Shown here piece after piece: positions 43,092 to 47,847 of a stretch of DNA of 47,847 nucleotides. The notes under the pieces were generated by a model. It saw nothing but the letters and a program-made list of their open reading frames with translations. It made no database searches and was not told where the DNA came from. The DNA comes from Fidelibacterota bacterium (GTDB taxonomy: Bacteria; Fidelibacterota; Marinisomatia; Marinisomatales; JAADGP01): positions 1 to 47,847 of the forward strand of contig JALUTR010000154.1 of assembly GCA_027021785.1 (NCBI GenBank), read 5' to 3'. Numbering within the stretch: the stretch's first letter is position 1; the number at the start of each line of letters is the position of its first letter. The position numbers and the translations under genes were made by a program.

Positions 43092-43620
43092 AAAATGGCA
43101 TAGAACATTTTCATCGAAGGATATTTTCAGTTTATTCGAATACGATAGTAATCTTTATAAAATTAGTTGATAATAAAAAAAGTGTCTACTGCGAATCTTA
43201 TCGCCTTGGAAAAATCAGGGATAAAGAATGGAATTTCGCCGTAGGAAAACCCTGATTTGATCGGGGCCGGAGGTAAAATACCGCTCCCCCTCCGAATAAT
43301 CGGAACTTCTTTGGTATCCCGCAACTGTGGGAAAAAGTACGAATCAAGTCAATTTCAATAGTAAGACAGTTTTTGAATAAGCATCGCCCGTCGAAGTGAG
43401 AAATGTTAGTTATGTTTTAACCCGGATAATGCCCCGCAGTTGCGGGGAAATAATAAAGATTGGTATCAAAAAATTGCCTTAATGTTTGTCCTGCCTTTTA
43501 ATCTTTCCTCGTTTAGTTCCCCACTCCGCATTAAGCGGGAAATTTTTGTTACTGCATAATCCGGGTTTAACACGAACAAAGGAATCGTATGAACGAAAAC
43601 CATTTGTAACCATCGGTTTA
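43092..43620. other. Structured intergenic region upstream of the TetR gene
   Basis: No gene is seen. A 9-bp inverted repeat AAATCAGGG (43212-43220) / CCCTGATTT (43250-43258) and a strong hairpin CCCCGCA-gt-TGCGGGG (43432-43447) are present, with a further GC-rich foldable stretch at about 43260-43305. It might encode a structured RNA or hold terminators; nothing matches an RNA class I know. Confidence 0.45.
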
Positions 43621-43638
43621 TTGTTGTTAAATTATTAA

Positions 43639-43656
43639 TGAATGTATATTCATTCA
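43639..43656. promoter_or_regulatory. Palindromic operator upstream of the TetR gene
   Basis: TGAATGTATATTCATTCA is an 18-bp near-palindrome (arms TGAATG / CATTCA). It overlaps a likely -10 box TATATT (43645-43650) and lies 14 bp before the TetR start codon. It matches the element at 44268-44285 at 16 of 18 positions, as expected for a TetR autoregulatory operator. Confidence 0.8.
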
Positions 43657-43670
43657 CGGACTGAAAAACA

Positions 43671-44249
43671 ATGAGAAGCACGGATACAAACAAAATCGAG
43701 CGCGTGAAGGAGGAGGCGCTTAAGCTGATTGTCAGCAAGGGTTATCATGGCGCATCCATCGCCGAAATCGCGAAAGCGGCTAATGTATCAGACGGATACC
43801 TGTACCGGCATTATGTCAACAAGGCCGATTTGGTCAAAGACATCTACCGTAGCAAACTCAAGGACTTTCATGACTTTATCTACGAACTGCTTGACGCGGA
43901 CCTCCCTTTCGGAGAATTGCTTAAGCGCCTGATCGCGCACTTGTTTGTCATTGCCAAACGTGAACCGGAAACCGTACAATTTATTTTTATGATGATTCAC
44001 GATCATGACTTTGATTATCCCCGATCGAGATTGTTGGCTTTACGGGATATTTGCACAAAATTGTTGGAACGTGGTAAACGGGATAATACAATCGGCGAAA
44101 AGCTCACCGCCGAAGACGTGTTAATTGTTGTTTTTTCGCTCCCCCTCAAATTGATCGATGCCCGGCGAAAAGGCGTCTTTACCACACGGGAAGCTACCTC
44201 CACCGACCTTGACAATATTACCGGTATTTGCCTGAACGCTTTGCGTTAA
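43671..44249 (+). CDS. TetR/AcrR family transcriptional regulator
   Basis: This 192-residue regulator has an N-terminal TetR helix-turn-helix: LIVSKGYHGASIAEIAKAAN (about residues 23-42), then GYLYRHYVNKADLV. The C-terminal ligand domain is all-helical with no recognised effector signature. Matching 18-bp palindromes flank the gene at 43639-43656 and 44268-44285, suggesting it represses itself and the downstream isochorismatase-family gene. Confidence 0.92.
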   Translation: MRSTDTNKIERVKEEALKLIVSKGYHGASIAEIAKAANVSDGYLYRHYVNKADLVKDIYRSKLKDFHDFIYELLDADLPFGELLKRLIAHLFVIAKREPETVQFIFMMIHDHDFDYPRSRLLALRDICTKLLERGKRDNTIGEKLTAEDVLIVVFSLPLKLIDARRKGVFTTREATSTDLDNITGICLNALR

Positions 44250-44267
44250 ATATTTTTCACCAAAAGA

Positions 44268-44285
44268 TGAATGAATATTCATTTA
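44268..44285. promoter_or_regulatory. Second TetR-type operator, upstream of the hydrolase gene
   Basis: TGAATGAATATTCATTTA differs at only two of 18 positions from the element before the TetR gene, and contains the perfect 12-bp palindrome ATGAATATTCAT (44271-44282). It lies about 95 bp before the isochorismatase-family start codon, so the same regulator probably controls that gene. Confidence 0.78.
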
Positions 44286-44380
44286 ATAAAGAGCACAAGA
44301 ACAGGGGAACAAACTTCCACGAAAATTGACGAGTTCCCGTCGTTTGAAAAAACCAACCGATAGGTAAGAACAGGCCTGAT

Positions 44381-45001
44381 ATGAACATGAAACATGAAAA
44401 ATCCGCTGTCGTACTGATTGAGTTTCAAAATCAGTGGACGGAAAAGGGATTGTATCACTGGATAATAAAAGGGGCGCTGAAGTCCCGAAACGTAATGGAA
44501 AACACTTACGAATTCGTACAAAAGGCCAGGGCGGCAGGTATTCCTGTTATTCACGCCCCCCTGGTTATCGACCCGGATAACAAAAGGGGCTGGCTGGCTC
44601 ATTTGACGTTCGGGAAAGTGTTTACCAAGGGTTCACGAAAAGCCGGAATCACGCCCGGACTTTTTGAAAAAGGAGACATCTGTGTAACCGGTCGTTATGC
44701 TTTCGATGCCTTCATCGGAAGCAATCTGGAGTCCCTTCTGAAGGAACATGGCATCACGACTTTACTGATCTGTGGTTTTACCACCGATCAATGCGTTGCC
44801 AAGACCATGAAAACCGCGCTTGACAAGGGGTTCAATGCTTATATGGTCTCCGACTGCACCGCCACAATGAATGGACTTTTCCAGAAAATAACCGAAGCAA
44901 AATTTCAACCGAACGTGATCGATCATCAAACGGCTCTGGACAGAATGATCGACAATGATAAAAACGTATTAAAACCTGAATTCGCGGCTCCCGCAACTTA
45001 A
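44381..45001 (+). CDS. Isochorismatase-family cysteine hydrolase
   Basis: This 206-residue protein has the isochorismatase/nicotinamidase fold. The nucleophile C138 lies in GFTTDQCVAKTMKTALDKG, and YMVSDCTATMN follows. The N-terminal acidic catalytic residue is Glu14 (VLIEFQNQW), as in a known subgroup with LIEYQN. The usual catalytic Lys position aligns with Arg105 in CVTGRYAFDAF, a departure from the Asp/Glu-Lys-Cys triad. Substrate is unknown. It is probably controlled by the upstream TetR protein. Confidence 0.85.
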   Translation: MNMKHEKSAVVLIEFQNQWTEKGLYHWIIKGALKSRNVMENTYEFVQKARAAGIPVIHAPLVIDPDNKRGWLAHLTFGKVFTKGSRKAGITPGLFEKGDICVTGRYAFDAFIGSNLESLLKEHGITTLLICGFTTDQCVAKTMKTALDKGFNAYMVSDCTATMNGLFQKITEAKFQPNVIDHQTALDRMIDNDKNVLKPEFAAPAT

Positions 45002-45154
45002 TTTACGCCCCTTAGTCCGGATCATTCCCGCAAATACCCCCGATGATTTCATCGGTAAACGTAACAATCGTTGATTTGATCATCATGATTGTTCCCGGTA
45101 ACCGGGGAGATTGATAAACATCCCCCAGGGGTTACACCCGCCGGGAAAGGGGAC
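45002..45154. other. Convergent intergenic region rich in hairpins
   Basis: Three inverted repeats are packed between the convergent hydrolase and kinase genes: CCGATG-attt-CATCGG (45040-45055), AACAATC / GATTGTT (45063-45069 and 45087-45093), and CCCGG-taa-CCGGG (45094-45106). None has a clear T-run, but together they may end transcription in both directions. Confidence 0.45.
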
Positions 45155-47356
45155 CTATGTTTTCGGAAGTTTCAGATAAAAGATGTTGCCTTTGGGCTTA
45201 TTAGCCTCAACCCAGACTTCCCCTTCATGAGCCTTGGCGATTCTTTTCACGATAGCCAATCCCAATCCGCGGCCGCCCCCGGAATTTTTTTTAAGTTGGG
45301 TTTTCCGAACAAAAATACGATCGTAATCCTTTTTGGGAATCGACTTCCCGAAGTCCTTCACTGCGATGGTAACGGAATCATCATCCGAATGCGCTTCAAT
45401 AACGATGCGTTTGCCTTCCGAAGCGTACTTGACGGCATTGCCGATATAATTCTTGAACACTTCTTCAATAATCGGGTTGGCTTTAATCGGCAACATTTCC
45501 GAAACGAGATTTTCCAGACGCATTCCCTTATCTTTTAAGGCCGGTTTAAACTGACCGACCACTTTTTTAATTACCTGCGCCAGATCAATTTCCTTTATGC
45601 GAATTTCTTCGCCCATGGTAACCCTGGTAAGCAAAGAGGTACTCTCCACTACATCCAATAAACTGTCGCTGCTGTTTTTAATTATTCCCACTATTTCATC
45701 ATCCGGGGACTTATCTAATAGTAATTCCGCCATCCCACTGATTACACCAGCGGGGTTTTTCAAATCGTGGGTAATCACATCCAGCAGGAGTTCCTTCATG
45801 TTGTTTGCTTCCAGCAATTGTTCCGAAAGCTCCCGGTATTTTTTTTCGGAACGCTTCAACGCCTTTTCGGCATGTTTACGATCGGTAATATCACGCGCTA
45901 TCTGAATTGCCTGGTAGATTTCGCCTTTTTCATTTCTGATGGGTGAGGTGGTCACTTCCATATACCGTATTTCACCATCTTCTTCGATAAGTCGATGTTC
46001 AACTGATGAAACCTTGCCGGTACTTAAAACTCCCATTATTGAACAATGGTCGGCCTGGCAGGGTTCGTTTTGATTATGGTTAAGAACATAACAGAATTGA
46101 CCAATCACATCTCTTTCTTTTCTTCCTGCCCGCTTCAGGTATGCCTTATTGGCGGCGATTAATCTGAATGACGGAATATCAATAACGAATACGGAATCAT
46201 TTAAATTATTAAAGATTGTTCCGACGAATTCCTGTGAATAGTGAAGTTTTTCTTCCGTCTGTTTTCGTTCGGTAATATCCCGGCCAATCAACTGGAACAG
46301 GGCCTGTCCCCGTATTTCCAGTGCCCGTCCGCTTACCTCAACCGGAAAGGATGAACCGTCTTTCCGCACCCAGATCGTTTCGTAAAGAAAATATCCCTTC
46401 TCTTCAATTTGTTTTATCCATTCGTTATTCGTTTCCTCAAAGGCTTCCGGAGCGATGATGTCGCTGCCACGGAGTTTCCTGATTTCCTCCTTCGAATAAC
46501 CGAGCATCCGCAGGGCGACCTCGTTGGCATCCAGAATTTCTCCCCAGGGCGGAACGATCGTAAGGAAAGCATCACCCGCCAGCTCGAACAGGGTCCGATA
46601 TTTCTCTTCGGATTCCTTCAGGGCGCCGGTCATCTCCCGCACCCGCCCGGTAAGTTTTCTTTTCTCCAAAATATCGAAAACATCCAGTGATCTGACGACA
46701 AAATAAGTGATCAACAAGGCCGTCAGCATCCTGAAAACCTCAACGGGCAAACCGACCGTATCGGTGAACCGGGTATAGTTCAGGAGGGAGGCCGGGAAAA
46801 AATCCGCTGCCGAAACGACGATTGTGAAAAGACCCGACAGTCCGAAGAAAAGACCGGCAAATAACAGGTTCCCTGAAATGGAGGGGTTATCAACGATTTT
46901 TTCTCTTTGACAGACCAGGACATAAGCGACAAGGAAAGCGCTTAAAAGACCAAGCGTATATCTTGACCATATTTCCGCCAATTGCATGCCGTTTTCGTAG
47001 GAGAAGGCCTCAAGGTAAAATAAAAACCACAGAATAAACAGGGTTGTCGGGAGCAGGTGTATCTTCGCGGGCAGGTTCTTTTCCAGGCTGAAAAGCTCCA
47101 ATCCGAACTGCAGCAATACCGTAAAAGATAAAGAGACCATCAAGGTATCAATAGCCATGATAGTGGACGCGGTATACCCGATAATCCGGAACATCTCAAA
47201 CCACTCATGGGCGGCATGGGCGAAACCGAAGATAACCAGCCACGTGAAAACCCCCGCAAGTCGGTTGCCCGCCAAGGGTCTGATCTTAACCCATACGGCA
47301 AGTCCCATAGTAAAATAAGCCAGGCCGTACATTAAGTATACGAAGGTAAGATTCAT
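45155..47356 (-). CDS. Membrane PAS-domain sensor histidine kinase
   Basis: This 733-residue kinase starts with about seven membrane helices (residues 1-235), then two PAS domains. PAS1 begins ESEEKYRTLFELAGDAF and ends IGRDITERKQ; PAS2 carries a Cys/His-containing CYVLNHNQNEPCQADHC stretch and ends ARDITDRK. The HisKA helix holds the phosphorylated H530 in DVITHDLKNPAG. The HATPase has an N-box (KNYIGNAVKYA), a G1-like box (DFGKSIPKK) and a G2 box (GGGRGLGLAIVKRI). No response regulator is adjacent in the window. The signal is unknown. Confidence 0.92.
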   Translation of the reverse strand: MNLTFVYLMYGLAYFTMGLAVWVKIRPLAGNRLAGVFTWLVIFGFAHAAHEWFEMFRIIGYTASTIMAIDTLMVSLSFTVLLQFGLELFSLEKNLPAKIHLLPTTLFILWFLFYLEAFSYENGMQLAEIWSRYTLGLLSAFLVAYVLVCQREKIVDNPSISGNLLFAGLFFGLSGLFTIVVSAADFFPASLLNYTRFTDTVGLPVEVFRMLTALLITYFVVRSLDVFDILEKRKLTGRVREMTGALKESEEKYRTLFELAGDAFLTIVPPWGEILDANEVALRMLGYSKEEIRKLRGSDIIAPEAFEETNNEWIKQIEEKGYFLYETIWVRKDGSSFPVEVSGRALEIRGQALFQLIGRDITERKQTEEKLHYSQEFVGTIFNNLNDSVFVIDIPSFRLIAANKAYLKRAGRKERDVIGQFCYVLNHNQNEPCQADHCSIMGVLSTGKVSSVEHRLIEEDGEIRYMEVTTSPIRNEKGEIYQAIQIARDITDRKHAEKALKRSEKKYRELSEQLLEANNMKELLLDVITHDLKNPAGVISGMAELLLDKSPDDEIVGIIKNSSDSLLDVVESTSLLTRVTMGEEIRIKEIDLAQVIKKVVGQFKPALKDKGMRLENLVSEMLPIKANPIIEEVFKNYIGNAVKYASEGKRIVIEAHSDDDSVTIAVKDFGKSIPKKDYDRIFVRKTQLKKNSGGGRGLGLAIVKRIAKAHEGEVWVEANKPKGNIFYLKLPKT

Positions 47357-47806
47357 TTACCGCTTCTTCAATTTCAATGCCATACTTAGTTTATCGAAAA
47401 ATATTTCTAACTGCAATATTTCTATTGAAGACCGTTATTTATTATTGTTTATTCCGATACGGACCATTGCGTCCCTTCGTTCGGGATATTCATTAAGGCT
47501 GAAGTGTAACTCGAGGCCACCCTGTGCGCGGCAATGAAATGTAATGGGTAAAACGCATATTGGTAGGGATACAATTTAAATCAGTCTCCGGGGTTGGATT
47601 TCCGGTCTTTTTAGGTTGGTGGTGTGTGCCTTAGTGCAACAAATATCCTGTCGATAACCTTAATATTACCGGCAAATAATACTTGGCCGCCGGCGTCAAC
47701 TACGCCTGAATTGTTGTCGGGTGGGCGACAGTTGAGTCCATAAGTTTCTGTACTTTTAAAAGAAGGGTCATAGTTTTCTTCTAAATTTGTAATGCAAAAA
47801 CAGAAT
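47357..47806. other. Intergenic region at the right end
   Basis: No gene or strong repeat is seen in this 450-bp divergent region. It should hold promoters for the kinase (minus) and the gene starting at 47821 (plus); no clear consensus stands out. A weak hairpin TGTCG-ggtggg-CGACA lies at 47715-47730. Confidence 0.45.
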
Positions 47807-47820
47807 AAAGGAGAAAGACC

Positions 47821-47847
47821 ATGACCCGTAATAAAAGTACAAAGAAA
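47821..47847 (+). CDS. Start of a gene cut by the window edge
   Basis: An ATG at 47821 is preceded by a strong AAAGGAG ribosome binding site (47807-47813, 7-nt spacer) and opens a frame reading MTRNKSTKK up to the window end. Only nine codons are visible, basic and polar, so no function can be given. Confidence 0.55.

Noticed and set aside
43466-43738. 90-codon minus-strand frame across the TetR promoter
   Set aside because: It would cover the TetR operator and the start of the TetR gene and has no motif.

Overview
The window looks like a chromosomal segment of a Gram-negative bacterium. It carries a CzcCBA-type tripartite pump, lipoproteins with lipoboxes, beta-barrel outer membrane proteins, a LolCDE-like transporter and HflK/HflC. 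GC content is moderate, roughly half by eye. The gene content (MoxR/DUF58 pair, TPR lipoprotein, parvulin lipoprotein) and the abundant short palindromic intergenic repeats fit the FCB superphylum, for example Calditrichota, Marinimicrobia or KSB1-like lineages. That placement is an inference from gene style; no rRNA or other marker is present to confirm it. I see no tRNA, rRNA, CRISPR array, insertion sequence or prophage.

Bases 1-18050 are mostly ordinary housekeeping genes. A hairpin-rich non-coding stretch (1-685) is followed by a YjbQ-family gene with a tiny membrane protein, a PLP-dependent threonine/serine dehydratase overlapping a Cdd1-type helix-hairpin-helix gene, and a minus-strand operon rlmN - purine nucleoside phosphorylase - M20 amidohydrolase. 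Next come a MoxR ATPase/DUF58 pair, a TPR lipoprotein, a PfkB sugar kinase and a metallophosphoesterase. A very compact plus-strand operon then runs: cysteine desulfurase - mnmA - GlmU-like uridylyltransferase - small exported protein - LytR_C protein - rsfS - argS.

Bases 18310-43091 form a metal-handling and envelope-transport region, all on the plus strand. It starts with a secreted Cys-rich protein, an outer membrane channel (CzcC type), a periplasmic adaptor (CzcB type), an HME-RND pump (CzcA/CusA type) and a PII-like protein whose T-loop has been rewritten into a His-rich segment. A second unit follows: P1B-type ATPase - double-parvulin lipoprotein - a fusion of a cation diffusion facilitator (CDF) membrane domain to an HflK-like band-7 domain - HflC - a second, free-standing HflK. 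The genes are separated by 13 bp or less, with two ATGA overlaps. A CadC-like ArsR/SmtB repressor with a clear 6-2-6 inverted-repeat operator precedes a LolA-like carrier, two FtsX/LolCE-like permeases, a LolD-like ATPase, a four-helix membrane protein, a beta-barrel protein, a second P1B-type ATPase and an ICMT-family methyltransferase.

The right end holds a TetR regulator with near-identical 18-bp palindromes on both sides, an isochorismatase-family hydrolase, a large membrane PAS histidine kinase on the minus strand, and the first nine codons of a gene cut by the window edge.

The most unusual element is the CDF::HflK fusion inside an ATPase-PPIase-HflKC operon. I read it as a possible metal-efflux module physically tied to an HflKC-type membrane scaffold. 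The His-loop PII and the metal-sensor-linked LolCDE-like cluster are the next most interesting.
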